13,291 bases of DNA. Source: Candidatus Methanoperedens sp. GTDB lineage: Archaea; Halobacteriota; Methanosarcinia; Methanosarcinales; Methanoperedenaceae. Below the pieces are notes generated by a model. The model had not been told where the DNA came from and made no database searches. It was given only the letters and a program-made list of their open reading frames with translations. The stretch is from NCBI GenBank assembly GCA_023249275.1, contig JAHFCV010000047.1, positions 1 through 13,291 of the forward strand, in the 5' to 3' direction. Both the position numbers and the translations under genes were made by a program. Within the stretch, counting starts at the first letter, position 1. The number at the start of each line of letters is the position of its first letter. Shown here piece after piece: positions 13,191-13,291 of the stretch.

Positions 13191-13291
13191 GAACATAACC
13201 TCCCTTTCGTATAAGTTATATTCTAATCTAATAAACATAAGAGTATTGGTTGGAAAAAGCACAAGTTTCCATACTCTTTGTCACCTGCTCC

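Noticed and set aside
13231..13272. Mini-ORF of 14 codons on the minus strand after a GGTGAC-like site
   Set aside because: It is too short to support, has no recognisable product, and the upstream sequence is cut off by the window end.

Overview
The window looks like part of a euryarchaeal chromosome, most likely from a cytochrome c-making lineage near the Methanosarcinales (a Methanoperedens-like genome would fit, but this is inference). The archaeal assignment rests on a family D DNA polymerase small subunit (DP1), a PAC2-type proteasome assembly chaperone, a DUF473 protein, archaeal TATA-like promoters with near-leaderless starts, and GGAGGT or GGTGAT ribosome sites. Cytochrome c maturation is indicated by CcmE. 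No rRNA, tRNA, CRISPR array or insertion sequence is visible.

Layout. At 1-587 (+) a truncated DUF1858 protein is followed by a four-helix membrane protein resembling a piece of heme-copper oxidase subunit I. At 600-2002 (+) lies an AT-rich AAA+ ATPase of the DUF4143 class, behind a promoter full of TATGCA palindromes; it looks like a horizontally moved gene. Convergent to it is mutS (-). A 378-base gene-free stretch follows (4710-5087), with a possible small RNA. An orphan ccmE (-) and a TauE/SafE permease (+) diverge from mirror-image leaders. Next is a replication/repair pair on the minus strand (DP1, then an HhH-DEDDy nuclease, translationally coupled). It diverges from a proteasome chaperone-DUF473 pair (+). 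After these come two unrecognised minus-strand genes, an ICMT-like membrane methyltransferase with an elaborate repeat array at its promoter, the iron-sulfur cluster pair nifS-iscU (-), and a small CxxC protein (-).

How the genes work together. The clear functional pairs are polB with the nuclease (DNA synthesis and end processing), PAC2 with DUF473 (20S proteasome assembly plus an unknown partner) and nifS with iscU (sulfur donor and scaffold). MutS and the DUF4143 ATPase stand alone. Most of the window is ordinary chromosomal content. The least explained items are the two operator-like repeat regions (617-670 and 11223-11292), the candidate small RNA near 4928-5000, the DUF1858/oxidase-fragment pair and the unknown pair at 9800-10559.
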